A DNA stretch of 64,000 bases from Sphingobacteriaceae bacterium. Lineage in GTDB: Bacteria > Bacteroidota > Bacteroidia > UBA7662. The stretch is from positions 23,133-87,132 of the forward strand of contig PNNG01000017.1 of the NCBI GenBank assembly GCA_013824115.1, written 5' to 3'. Below, piece by piece: positions 52,037 through 59,663 of this stretch. The notes beneath the pieces are model-generated. The model was not told where the DNA came from. It saw only the letters and a list, made by a program, of their open reading frames with translations, and ran no database searches. Position 1 is the first letter of the stretch, and each line of letters starts with the position of its first letter. The translations under genes were made by a program, and so were the position numbers.

Positions 52037-52472
52037 GCCCGCGCTCCTCGCAGATTAAGTTGGTTAACGACCCATACAGCCACCATTCTACATGCACCCC
52101 TTTTCGGGTTTGTATGGCGGTATAAATGGTTGCAATGAATTCAGATAGATTAAAAAGCAAGGCGGTGATCACATATCCGATGTAATCATCGGTAATCTGT
52201 TCATCACGGAAAAGGATGGATATGGTCCACCAAAAGGCGGCGCTGTTGATGATGAGCATCGAAAACTGCGATAGTAAGGCTTGGGTGCAATGCCATCGCA
52301 CAAAAAAGGTGGAATTCCGGTTGTTGAGGTAAAAAATGGCTGTAGCAATCAGGTTCACAATGGGCAAGGGTAAGCCAACAATGATGGCAACCAACGACAT
52401 CAAGTAGCTGTTCGATGCCAGCTCGTTTTCGTGCTCATTGGGCACGTAAGCAAAGGGTTTAAGGTGTATCAT
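52029..52472 (-). CDS. DUF4870/Tic20-like membrane protein
   Basis: 147 residues with about four membrane segments (LMSLVAIIVGLPLPIVNLIA, LLSQFSMLIINSAAFWWTIS, DYIGYVITALLFNLSEFIAT). The text NSTFFVRWHCTQALLSQF, with the conserved aromatic-His-x-x-Q part, is the Tic20/DUF4870 hallmark. Role unknown. The ATG at 52472 was chosen because it overlaps the stop of the gene before it (52469-52471); a longer frame from 52619 would lie in that gene. Confidence 0.75.
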   Translation of the reverse strand: MIHLKPFAYVPNEHENELASNSYLMSLVAIIVGLPLPIVNLIATAIFYLNNRNSTFFVRWHCTQALLSQFSMLIINSAAFWWTISILFRDEQITDDYIGYVITALLFNLSEFIATIYTAIQTRKGVHVEWWLYGSLTNLICEERGHE

Positions 52473-52885
52473 AGGCCTTTGTAAATGTTCCAGCTCCAAT
52501 TTATTATTACCAATAGCACCAATGGAATGGCCCAAGCTGCTTTTTTGAGGCGTTCTTCCGTTTGGTGATAAAAAGCCCACAAAGTGTATGTGCCTCTTAG
52601 TCGGTCTACAATGATCCAAATAGGGGCCACATACATGATAGCAAGCACCAGGTAGCCGAACGGATTAGACAGCCAAGCAGATTTAAACTGACCTTCGTGC
52701 AAATGGACTACCGAGCGGGTAGTGCCACAAGAAGGGCAGGGTAAATCGGTGGCCTGCTTGAACAGGCATATGGTTGCCGATTCGTTGTTTTGGCTGGTCG
52801 ACATGCGGTTGAATTGGAACCAAATGTGACCAGCCAAACAAGCCAGAAAAAGTATGCTGTATAAGCGCGTGGGACTCATGCGCAT
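52469..52885 (-). CDS. DUF2752 membrane protein
   Basis: 138-residue inner-membrane protein. Segment CLFKQATDLPCPSCGTTRSV is the DUF2752 signature (C-P-x-C-G-x-T-R), lying before a membrane helix. The family often stands beside TM2-domain genes in Bacteroidota, as here. Its ATG at 52885 shares one base with the TM2 gene stop. Function unknown; the Cys pair could bind metal. Confidence 0.85.
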   Translation of the reverse strand: MRMSPTRLYSILFLACLAGHIWFQFNRMSTSQNNESATICLFKQATDLPCPSCGTTRSVVHLHEGQFKSAWLSNPFGYLVLAIMYVAPIWIIVDRLRGTYTLWAFYHQTEERLKKAAWAIPLVLLVIINWSWNIYKGL

Positions 52886-53223
52886 CAACGCAGGTGCTGA
52901 CGGATTTTAAAGGTGTTTTTTTCTCGGGTTGCGGGTTGAATCATGAACCAGTCTATGATGGTCCAGATACCCAGACCACCGCAGGTAAGCAATTTGCCTA
53001 TGCCCATGCCCGTATCACCTAACATAAACCGATCGATGCCAAAGTTACCTGCAAGAATAGAAACGATGAGAATGGTGGTGGGGTCTTTGAATTGCAAGCT
53101 TGAAACCTGGGCCCATTTGCTTTCATCGGCTTCCAACATCCGGTCGCGGATATTAGCGATTTCATAACTCTCGAAAAATTTGCCGTTGGCCATGATGAAC
53201 ATGTCTACTTTTTGTGCTTCCAT
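52885..53223 (-). CDS. TM2 domain protein
   Basis: 112 residues, two close membrane helices (PTTILIVSILAGNFGIDRFM and GIGKLLTCGGLGIWTIIDWF) joined by the short loop LGDTGMG with D-R-F, the TM2 signature. The N-terminal 60 residues are charged and cytosolic. The ATG at 53223 gives MEAQKVDMFIM; a frame open from 53328 carries extra residues with no signal. First gene of the TM2-DUF2752-DUF4870-M48 unit, an arrangement that suggests a shared envelope job. Confidence 0.8.
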   Translation of the reverse strand: MEAQKVDMFIMANGKFFESYEIANIRDRMLEADESKWAQVSSLQFKDPTTILIVSILAGNFGIDRFMLGDTGMGIGKLLTCGGLGIWTIIDWFMIQPATREKNTFKIRQHLR

Positions 53224-53466
53224 TTGGTTGTGATTGGTTTGATATTTAGGTTTGTCTGAATTCAAACAAGCCGCCATTGCAGCGAGCTTCAAGAAAATTT
53301 CAGAACGCAATATAACCTTTTTTAGCATGGATGCATCATGGCTTCAAACAATCATTAGCAGGGAAGCATTCGTAATTGTTTGCTGAATGTATCAGGTTGT
53401 TTCAGGCACAGACTAGGCCAAGTGATGCAGTTGAACTGCCAAGCCGGCAGTTGTGATGATTGCGGT

Positions 53467-54288
53467 TTAAAGCATGTCATCAGTCCAACTGATACAATTC
53501 AACGCCCCATCCTTTTTCGTAACCTCTGGCATTTCAATCGCCAGCATGCAGCCCCTGTAAGCAGGAAAATAGCGCTCCAACTGCTCCAGCACCTCCGCAT
53601 CATAGCGCGGCTCGATGCGCGTATACAGCAGCATTTTTTCGGTTTGTAGGAAGTTGAGATAGGGCCAATAGCTGTCGTTTTGGTAAGGAACACCAGAGAG
53701 TTTGAGCGCTTCCACATGCAATCCGGCCGCTTTCAGCGGATTTACCACTTCGGGGCAGTCGGCATAGTAGTAATTCACCAGCACCGTTTGTTCGTCAATA
53801 AAACGCACCATGCTATCGGCATGGCCGTAGGGATCTTTTACATCTGTTGGGATAAGTACCAGTTTTTCGACCCTAAAATGCTCCTTGAGCGCGGCTGTGA
53901 GCTGGGTTTTGTTGTAATGGTGGCGGTTTTCGGTAACCACCTTTTCGGCCATGATGAGTGTTTTGCCCCTTCTGATGACATTTCCTCCGTCAATAATCAG
54001 GTCGGTTTTGACAGTCTTTAATCCCATCGCATCGCATATGAGGTCGGGATAACTTTTCTTGCCTCGTTTGCCTGCCGTTGCACCTTGTAAATAATCGGGA
54101 TCGTACCGATATTCCAGCAGCTCACCGTTGGGCAAAGGAATGGGCATAAAATCGCGCACCCAAATGTCGCGGGTGCCGTGGATCAGGTCATGCGGCTGGC
54201 CAAATTGCTCGCAAGCGGCTTTGATCTGTTCGTAAACCGCGGGGTATGCTATGGGTAGTTGGTCGGAGAGGTAGAGGGTGTGGGGCAT
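53467..54288 (-). CDS. Agmatine deiminase/PAD-type amidinohydrolase
   Basis: 273-residue member of the guanidino-group modifying superfamily, which hydrolyses agmatine or peptidyl-arginine to N-carbamoyl product and ammonia. Seen: GTRDIWVRDFMPIPL with Asp near residue 43, IIDGGNVIRRG, PYGHADSMVRFID with the catalytic His, and GALNCISWTDD with the catalytic Cys about ten residues from the end. Shorter than most agmatine deiminases (about 340-370), so the exact substrate is open. No signal peptide. Stands alone. Confidence 0.83.
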   Translation of the reverse strand: MPHTLYLSDQLPIAYPAVYEQIKAACEQFGQPHDLIHGTRDIWVRDFMPIPLPNGELLEYRYDPDYLQGATAGKRGKKSYPDLICDAMGLKTVKTDLIIDGGNVIRRGKTLIMAEKVVTENRHHYNKTQLTAALKEHFRVEKLVLIPTDVKDPYGHADSMVRFIDEQTVLVNYYYADCPEVVNPLKAAGLHVEALKLSGVPYQNDSYWPYLNFLQTEKMLLYTRIEPRYDAEVLEQLERYFPAYRGCMLAIEMPEVTKKDGALNCISWTDDML

Positions 54289-54363
54289 GCTGCTTCCTGT
54301 TTTCGGTTGCGTGTTTAAGCATTGTAATATAAGACGGAATGCCTTAATTTAGTGGTACTGCTT

Positions 54364-55215
54364 ATGAAAAACGAAATCGTCTTGTATCAAACGGGTGAAT
54401 TGGCCGAACACATTGAGGTGCGGCTGGTTGAGGACACCGTTTGGTTGAATAGAAATCAATTGGTGGTCTTGTTTGGCAGAGACATCAAGACCATTGGCAA
54501 GCACATCAACAATATCTTTCAGGAAGACGAGCTCGATAGAAGTGCAACTGTCGCAAATTTTGCGACAGTTCAAATGGAAGGTGGTAGAGCTGTTGAAAGG
54601 CAATTGGAGTATTACAATTTGGATGTTATCATATCGGTAGGATACCGTGTAAAATCAAAACAAGGCACCCAATTCCGTATTTGGGCCACCCGAGTATTGC
54701 GTGATTATTTGCTCAAAGGCTATGCGCTCAATCAACGGATGGATCGCATTGAAAACAACTACGACGACCTGCGACAAGAAGTGAAGCAAATTGCTTTGCA
54801 ACTGAAGACGCAAGAGCTGCCGAACCAAGGCATCTTCTTCAACGGCCAAGTTTTCGATGCCTATGTTTTTGCAGCTGATTTGATTAAAAAGGCGAAATCG
54901 AGCATCATTCTGCTCGATAATTATGTAGACGAAAGCGTTTTAACCCTACTCAGCAAACGCAAGCCGGGCGTAACAGCAACCATTTACACCAAAACCATCA
55001 GTAAACAGCTGGAGTTAGATGTTGACAAGCACAACAGCCAATACCCCGCCATCCAAATCATCCCCTTCGCCCATGCACACGACCGTTTTTTGATACTTGA
55101 CGAAAAGGAGCTCTATCATTTAGGCGCCTCGTTGAAGGATTTGGGCAAACGGTGGTTCGCCTTTTCGAAGCTGGAAATTCCGGTGCGCGAGCTGTTGGGG
55201 AAGCTGCCGGGTTGA
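54364..55215 (+). CDS. rhuM: RhuM family protein with PLD-like C-terminus
   Basis: 283 residues. Residues 1-110 match the RhuM/ORF6N-like type: KNEIVLYQTGELAEHIEVRL, EDTVWLNRNQLVVLFGRDIK and KHINNIFQEDELDRSATVAN. RhuM proteins came from Salmonella pathogenicity island 3 and are often toxin-like or phage-linked. The second half (SIILLDNYVDESVLTLLSK, PFAHAHDRFLILDEKELYHL, GASLKDLGKRWFAFSKLE) looks like a PLD/HKD-type domain with one HDRF motif. ATG at 54364 gives the family start. Its last 63 bases have a decayed copy 1600 bp further on. Confidence 0.8.
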   Translation: MKNEIVLYQTGELAEHIEVRLVEDTVWLNRNQLVVLFGRDIKTIGKHINNIFQEDELDRSATVANFATVQMEGGRAVERQLEYYNLDVIISVGYRVKSKQGTQFRIWATRVLRDYLLKGYALNQRMDRIENNYDDLRQEVKQIALQLKTQELPNQGIFFNGQVFDAYVFAADLIKKAKSSIILLDNYVDESVLTLLSKRKPGVTATIYTKTISKQLELDVDKHNSQYPAIQIIPFAHAHDRFLILDEKELYHLGASLKDLGKRWFAFSKLEIPVRELLGKLPG

Positions 55216-55223
55216 GTGGTTTT
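55153..55223. repeat. RhuM 3'-end repeat, copy 1
   Basis: 71 bp that recur at 56753-56823 with about five differences, exactly 1600 bp apart and in the same direction. Copy 1 is the functional end of the rhuM gene. Confidence 0.9.
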
Positions 55224-55345
55224 AGAACTGAGGCCATGCGAAATGGCAATCGCTTTCCGGAAGCCTTTCTTTTCCGACTTAAGCCAGAGGAGAAAACTGA
55301 ACTGGTCACAAATTGTGACCGGTTGGGCAATCTGAAGCACAGCAT

Positions 55346-56080
55346 TTACCCAATCAGATATTCCGACACCCAGTAGGGCATTTTTTCGCTTGGCAAATTA
55401 GGATGTATCTCGGAGCCTTCGTCTATTTGTGCTACCAAAAGGGCTTCTTCACCCGAATTGTCGAATAGAAATGCTCTGTTGCTCGATTTAACCGCTAGCT
55501 TAAGCAAGCTGAGACTTTTTTGGTAGCGATTACGCACGGTACTTGGATCTACTGAATGGCCAGCTTGTATCACTCTAAGTTGCACCCTATTGATATTGAT
55601 TTCGGGATCTTCCGTTGCAATGTAGTAGAGATAAACCTTATAGCCTTCCTCCATGGCCTTTTGCATGAAGGTGATTTTGCTTTCATGACTCATCACGGTT
55701 TCATAGGTGAAAGACAAGCCTTCATTCAACAACGCTCGCCGAAGCATTTCAGCGATATCGGCGGCTAGATAGGAATCGATAAGGGCAGAGGTTGTGAGTT
55801 TGTTTTTTGAAACATGTACTTTTTGCCATAAATCGGACTCTTGTCTTTTAATCGGAGAAAAGTTGCTAAGCTGAAAGAATTGTTGAACGTCAACCTCACT
55901 CAATACCAAACCATAATTCGCAAAATCAACGCCTTCCCCACGCCTCAAACAGGCTTCAATATCATCAGCATTTACATAATAACCTAGCTGCACCCTTTTT
56001 TCTGCAAGTAAGCCTTTTAAATAAGTCGTTTTCCCAGAGCCATTTGGGCCAGCAAAGACCCGCATTCTTCGAGTAGCCAT
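55346..56080 (-). CDS. Zeta-toxin-type P-loop kinase
   Basis: 244-residue NTPase of the zeta toxin fold. Walker A AGPNGSGKTTYLKGLL at about residues 11-26; the acidic segment YVNADDIEAC; FTYETVMSHESKITFMQKAM with the zeta-type E-T-V-M-S text near the middle; then YYIATEDPEININRVQLRV and the RNRYQKSLSLL lid with Arg residues. True zeta toxins phosphorylate UDP-GlcNAc and stop wall synthesis, but chromosomal variants like this may have other targets. Preceded at 1 nt by a glycine-zipper gene on the same strand; no epsilon-type antitoxin seen. Confidence 0.8.
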   Translation of the reverse strand: MATRRMRVFAGPNGSGKTTYLKGLLAEKRVQLGYYVNADDIEACLRRGEGVDFANYGLVLSEVDVQQFFQLSNFSPIKRQESDLWQKVHVSKNKLTTSALIDSYLAADIAEMLRRALLNEGLSFTYETVMSHESKITFMQKAMEEGYKVYLYYIATEDPEININRVQLRVIQAGHSVDPSTVRNRYQKSLSLLKLAVKSSNRAFLFDNSGEEALLVAQIDEGSEIHPNLPSEKMPYWVSEYLIG

Positions 56081-56081
56081 T

Positions 56082-56375
56082 TTACTTCAAAACCAAGTTT
56101 TGGGGCCAGCTTTTGTTCGATTGTGGCAAATCTCGAAGGAACTCTTTTCGTCCGTCAGGATGCAGTTTGTAAAGCTTTCCTTTGATAGCTACCAAGACGG
56201 GCTCATTGGTTTGTAAGGCCGCTTTATGAGCTTCGCGGGTTGCACTTATTGCTGCGCCGAGCAGCGCGCCAACAGCGGCACCTTCTTCCTTATCCTTGGA
56301 AAGCAAAGCCCCTAGGGCCGCCCCTATCAGGCCGCCTGCTATTAATTTTTCTAAAGCGTCGCTATTAGCACCCAT
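56082..56375 (-). CDS. Glycine-zipper protein partnered with zeta-type kinase
   Basis: 97 residues. GANSDALEKLIAGGLIGAALGALLSKDKEEGAAVGALLGAAIS-type text: two stretches of G-x-x-x-G/A small residues (IAGGLIGAALGALL and AAVGALLGAAISAT) around a charged KDKEEG turn, then a soluble tail with VAIKGKLYKLHPDGRKEFLR. Start at 56375 (MGAN) as a longer frame would add a non-coding head. The small-residue hairpin may enter or bind membranes. Transcribed just before the kinase, so it may be its antitoxin or its effector part; that is inference. Confidence 0.7.
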   Translation of the reverse strand: MGANSDALEKLIAGGLIGAALGALLSKDKEEGAAVGALLGAAISATREAHKAALQTNEPVLVAIKGKLYKLHPDGRKEFLRDLPQSNKSWPQNLVLK

Positions 56376-56441
56376 AAAAACAAAGATAGTCAAAATTGAT
56401 TTGGCTGTCAACTTTGAGATGGAGGCATAACGTACTCTTTG

Positions 56442-56627
56442 TTAAAGCTTAACATTTGAGGGCAAAACCTTCCTGAGTTGCCTCGCCTGAACTGCTGGCT
56501 TTTTTGCCGCTGGGGTTGATGAAGGGGTTTTGGGTGAGGCGGGAGGCTGAAAGCGCAGCAACACGGCACCTGCGTTATTTGCTTCTATCGGCTCGCGCAT
56601 CAATAGGTATGTAGGCTGCGTCTTCAT
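56442..56627 (-). CDS. Possible 61-residue protein
   Basis: Minus-strand frame MKTQPTYLLMREPIEANNAG... with a Pro/Ala/Lys-rich end (SPKTPSSTPAAKKPAVQ), 66 nt upstream of the glycine-zipper gene on the same strand. No family recognised; position is the only support, and it could be chance. Confidence 0.3.
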   Translation of the reverse strand: MKTQPTYLLMREPIEANNAGAVLLRFQPPASPKTPSSTPAAKKPAVQARQLRKVLPSNVKL

Positions 56628-56654
56628 GTTTCTTTTAGCGCTGCTTACCGATGG

Positions 56655-56815
56655 GTAGGAACGTTTTTTTAATTCTCGACCAAGAGAAGCTTTCCCTTGC
56701 GTGTTTTGTTGAAAGATTGGGTAAGAAAGCTTGTGGTGGGCGTACCGAACCATGGTTTGCCTTTTCGAAGCTGGAAATTCCGGTGAACGAGCTGTTGGGG
56801 AAGCTGCCGGGTTGA
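56655..56815 (+). pseudogene. Decayed rhuM 3' remnant (copy 2)
   Basis: Translates to ILDQEKLSLACFVERLGKKA then WFAFSKLEIPVNELLGKLPG and a stop, matching the C-terminus of the intact RhuM protein (FLILDEKELYHLGASLKDLG, WFAFSKLEIPVRELLGKLPG). The head needs a frameshift near 56670 and holds an eight-residue insertion. The last 71 bp (56753-56823) are almost identical to 55153-55223. The remainder of that rhuM copy is gone. Confidence 0.8.
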
Positions 56816-56823
56816 AGGGTTTT
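56753..56823. repeat. RhuM 3'-end repeat, copy 2
   Basis: Second copy of the 71-bp repeat (about 93% identical to 55153-55223); together they bracket the zeta-kinase/glycine-zipper pair. Confidence 0.9.
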
Positions 56824-56937
56824 GGTACCTAGCTCCGGCGAAAACGGTACCCAGTTTGAATAGCCAAAAAGTGCGTTTGGGGCTTGTTTGGAGGGGGGAG
56901 TGAAAAAATGGTACCGAGTTGGGGCGAAAATGGTACC
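56824..56937. repeat. Paired GGTACC boxes
   Basis: GGTACC at 56824-56829 and 56846-56851, then at 56910-56915 and 56932-56937. In each pair the spacing is 22 nt with GGCGAAAA between, so the two pairs are copies of a GGTACC-n-AG-n-GGCGAAAA-n-GGTACC unit 86 bp apart. No gene fits here. Confidence 0.7.
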
Positions 56938-56956
56938 GAGTTAACACAATGACTGC

Positions 56957-57691
56957 TTAGTAGTTTTGAAAGGGTCTTGCTGTTTTGGTGGTGGTAATTA
57001 CCTCTTCTTGGCAAACGGCATGCATGGGTTCGTCGTCGAGTGCATCATGTGCAGCTCCGCACCAATGACAAAATTTGATTGGCTGGTATTCATCTTCATT
57101 GAAATTGGCATGGTAGCAAGGTTTGCATCTTACTCTATAGGGATTACGACGAAAATCGCCATTGATTTCGGTATTACAATCTACACAATGCCCCATTCTT
57201 GCTAGTCTCAATTTAGCAGCATCGACTTGTGCCAAAACCTGTTTTCTTTCTAAGTCAAATTTGCCGGGGTGATGCTTAACACTTGCATCTGCAAGGAGAT
57301 AATTATCGATGATTTCTTTTTTCGCTTTCGCAGTATCTACTGAAGTGGCTATTTCTAGATTGCGGACTTGCGAGGCGTCATACAAATTCATGCTGCTTAA
57401 CCAGCAGTTTTTTTCGTTCAAGTAGAGTTTGATGTGGTGATCTTTAATTTCATATACCTCAAAGCCCCATTCTTTATTGAGTTTTTGCAGGTGTTGCTGG
57501 TTCATTTGGTCCTGACGAATGATAAAAGTTAAGTGCACACCTCGTTTAGAGGCATTGTGCAATACGCGTTCGAACTGAGGCCAAATTTTGAGGTAAGGCG
57601 TTACCAAAATGCAATAAGCTTGTGCCTCTTCAATGAGGTCGATGATGGCCGTACTGAGTTCGTGGGTGCGGAGGAATCGAGTAATGTGCAT
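56957..57691 (-). CDS. PLD-like protein with C-terminal zinc ribbon
   Basis: 244 residues. Residues 10-110 form a phospholipase-D-like half: ELSTAIIDLIEEAQAYCILV, GVHLTFIIRQDQ, then the HxK text HHIKLYLNEKNCWLSSMNLY. One HKD-type motif suggests a dimeric nuclease/phosphatase (as Nuc or BfiI types), or a DNA-end binding role. Residues about 165-225 hold four Cys pairs (HCVDCNTEI, RCKPCYHANF, KFCHWCGAAH, HAVCQEE), likely one or two zinc ribbons. A -7-like GACCTTTG (57723-57716, minus strand) precedes it. Divergent to the McrBC-type operon, so possibly linked to it. Confidence 0.7.
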   Translation of the reverse strand: MHITRFLRTHELSTAIIDLIEEAQAYCILVTPYLKIWPQFERVLHNASKRGVHLTFIIRQDQMNQQHLQKLNKEWGFEVYEIKDHHIKLYLNEKNCWLSSMNLYDASQVRNLEIATSVDTAKAKKEIIDNYLLADASVKHHPGKFDLERKQVLAQVDAAKLRLARMGHCVDCNTEINGDFRRNPYRVRCKPCYHANFNEDEYQPIKFCHWCGAAHDALDDEPMHAVCQEEVITTTKTARPFQNY

Positions 57692-57870
57692 ACAATAGGT
57701 TTGGATCCTTGTTTACAAAGGTCGTGCCGCGAATTATAAATCAAGATTTCAAAGCACTGCTCTTTAGTAGTATTTGATACCGCCTACTCAAAATCCTTGT
57801 GAGAATGTTTTGTTTTGTTCGAAATGTGTTCTTAACTTACCCGAAGTTATCTGTAAACCAAAACTAAACC

Positions 57871-59070
57871 ATGCATCGTATTCCTGCGCCATTTAGGAGG
57901 CTTAGTGTGAAGTACAACGACTTCGAACAAGTGCTGAACCTCAAAACAAACTCGGCTTTTAAAAACAATAAAGAAGAACAGGTAAGGCAAAAGACTTACC
58001 GTTGGTTAACCGAAAAGCTGGGGATCCACCCTGACTACATCACCTTTGAAGTGCATATCTCAGATGCAAAGGGTAGAGCTGATATTGTAGTGCGGGACGA
58101 AAAAGATGAAGTTATTTGGCTATTTGAATGTAAACATGAAGGTGTGCCGCTTTCGACTGATGTACTCAGACAGGTGGAGCGATACGATGATTTTATACAT
58201 GCTAAATTCTTTTCTATTACCAATGGCTTAGAAATAGAGAGCTATCGGTTTAATGAAAAAACCAAAAGCTCTGAACCAGTTGCTACTCCCTTAACTATGA
58301 AGGAACTCAAGGGCAAGTTCAGCAAGGCTATTTTTGAACCCCATCCTTTAACTTTTTTGAAATGGGAAGAGATACATGTTACTAACCCCATTGGCAAGCA
58401 TGCCAAAGAAATATTGACCTCCAATACAAAGGAGCTCCCTTTGCTGTGGCAAAAAGCAATGTTGAATCTATATAGAGCCTTAAACGTAACCCAGCGCAAC
58501 TATTGGGAGGGCAAAATGGGTAATTCAGCACTTGAAATTGAACGTGACCACGGAGTACAATTAATTCGAATGGGAAATGCAAGTGGATGGAATGGCGCTG
58601 CGCACATGCGAAGTCTCCAAGTAAACTACAAAAACAAGCATTATCGAGTAGGGTTGCAATTAATGCCATGGAGTAAGTCAGATGGTTCGAAACTAAGTTT
58701 AATAGTTAATCTGGCCACTTATGAACTTGCCGAACGGGATTCACATAATGCACTTCAATTAGATACCGAACGCTGCTTTGGAATTGGCTCACGCGGCCGC
58801 ATGTTCTGTTGGCACGACCGCGCGCCCAGCATTGGCAACCAAGGAAGCGCCAGCAATGCCGACTTTTTTGATTTTCTAAAGAAACAAGACCCCAATTGGC
58901 TGTACACCGATGCAGCAGGTAAAACTTGGGTCGATTTGGGCAGTTTTACCACAGGTAAATGGCTGACTTTTGCCAATGAAGATTTTAAAGTGGCGATTTT
59001 CCGAATTATCCAATATGCGATTATAAGGGATGAATTCAGGGAAGTCATGAAGTCAAACAACGTCAAATAG
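57871..59070 (+). CDS. HSDR_N_2-type nuclease-domain protein
   Basis: 399 residues, first gene of the five-gene restriction operon. Residues about 38-130 read as a type I restriction-like N-terminal nuclease domain of PD-(D/E)XK type: EEQVRQKTYRWLTEKLGIHP, the catalytic Asp D71 in KGRADIVV and E86-C-K88 in WLFECKHEG, then RQVERYDDFIHAKFFSITNG. The C-terminal 230 residues are unassigned but have a WNGAAHMRSLQVNYK and DERCFGIGSRGRMFC-like part with several conserved aromatics. Could cut DNA itself or be a sensor/partner of McrBC. No promoter box is clear; ATG at 57871 used, a GTG at 57907 is also possible. Confidence 0.75.
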   Translation: MHRIPAPFRRLSVKYNDFEQVLNLKTNSAFKNNKEEQVRQKTYRWLTEKLGIHPDYITFEVHISDAKGRADIVVRDEKDEVIWLFECKHEGVPLSTDVLRQVERYDDFIHAKFFSITNGLEIESYRFNEKTKSSEPVATPLTMKELKGKFSKAIFEPHPLTFLKWEEIHVTNPIGKHAKEILTSNTKELPLLWQKAMLNLYRALNVTQRNYWEGKMGNSALEIERDHGVQLIRMGNASGWNGAAHMRSLQVNYKNKHYRVGLQLMPWSKSDGSKLSLIVNLATYELAERDSHNALQLDTERCFGIGSRGRMFCWHDRAPSIGNQGSASNADFFDFLKKQDPNWLYTDAAGKTWVDLGSFTTGKWLTFANEDFKVAIFRIIQYAIIRDEFREVMKSNNVK

Positions 59071-59105
59071 TCAATAGATTTTTCATTTAACCTTAAACCA
59101 CAACT

Positions 59106-59663
59106 ATGACCGATCCTAACGAAGAAGTTGTAAAAGCCTTTCTCGAAATGAAAGGATTTTTTGTAAGAACTAATGTGAGATACACTGTAAAAGAGGGCAA
59201 GAAAGCTTCTGGTCAAAGCGATTTAGATATAGTTGCCCTAAACCCTAATGTCGAGCAAAATGGAAATGAACTTCCATTTGTACTTGAGGCAGGTCATTTT
59301 GATCAAATCAGTCACTTGGTCATGGAAATAAAGGGATGGCACAGTGAGAAAGTCACGAAATCGACCCTTAAAGCACATCCTCGAATATTCAATTTTATAC
59401 GTTCTGAAGCGAAACAGAAAGCAATTGAAACACTGAATAACAAGGATTTTGTTTCAGTTTTGGTGCTTTCTCGGGTGGGTTCAAAAGACAATAGCAAAGA
59501 GGAGCTTTTTCAAGAGTTGTTAGAAGGAGGAGTCACGCATGTCTTAGAATTTTCTACGATTATGGAGTATTTGATGATAAAAATTAAGTCGAATCTCAAT
59601 CAAGATAACTTGGTGCTACACAGCATTCGTTTAGCAAATATTTATGGCGAATCAGCAAAATAA
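59106..59663 (+). CDS. Second PD-(D/E)XK nuclease-like protein
   Basis: 185 residues. Predicted restriction-endonuclease-like core: ASGQSDLDIVALNPN with D39/D41, VMEIKGWHSEKVTKST with E74-x-K76 and a following helix (FIRSEAKQKAIETLNN). The rest has VSVLVLSRVGSKDN and a coil. It differs from the first nuclease in size and order. Gap of 35 nt after the first gene, and a 20-nt overlap with the glycosylase-like gene. Could be the cutting partner of the modified-base protein or a Holliday-type/stability factor; not decided. Confidence 0.7.
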   Translation: MTDPNEEVVKAFLEMKGFFVRTNVRYTVKEGKKASGQSDLDIVALNPNVEQNGNELPFVLEAGHFDQISHLVMEIKGWHSEKVTKSTLKAHPRIFNFIRSEAKQKAIETLNNKDFVSVLVLSRVGSKDNSKEELFQELLEGGVTHVLEFSTIMEYLMIKIKSNLNQDNLVLHSIRLANIYGESAK

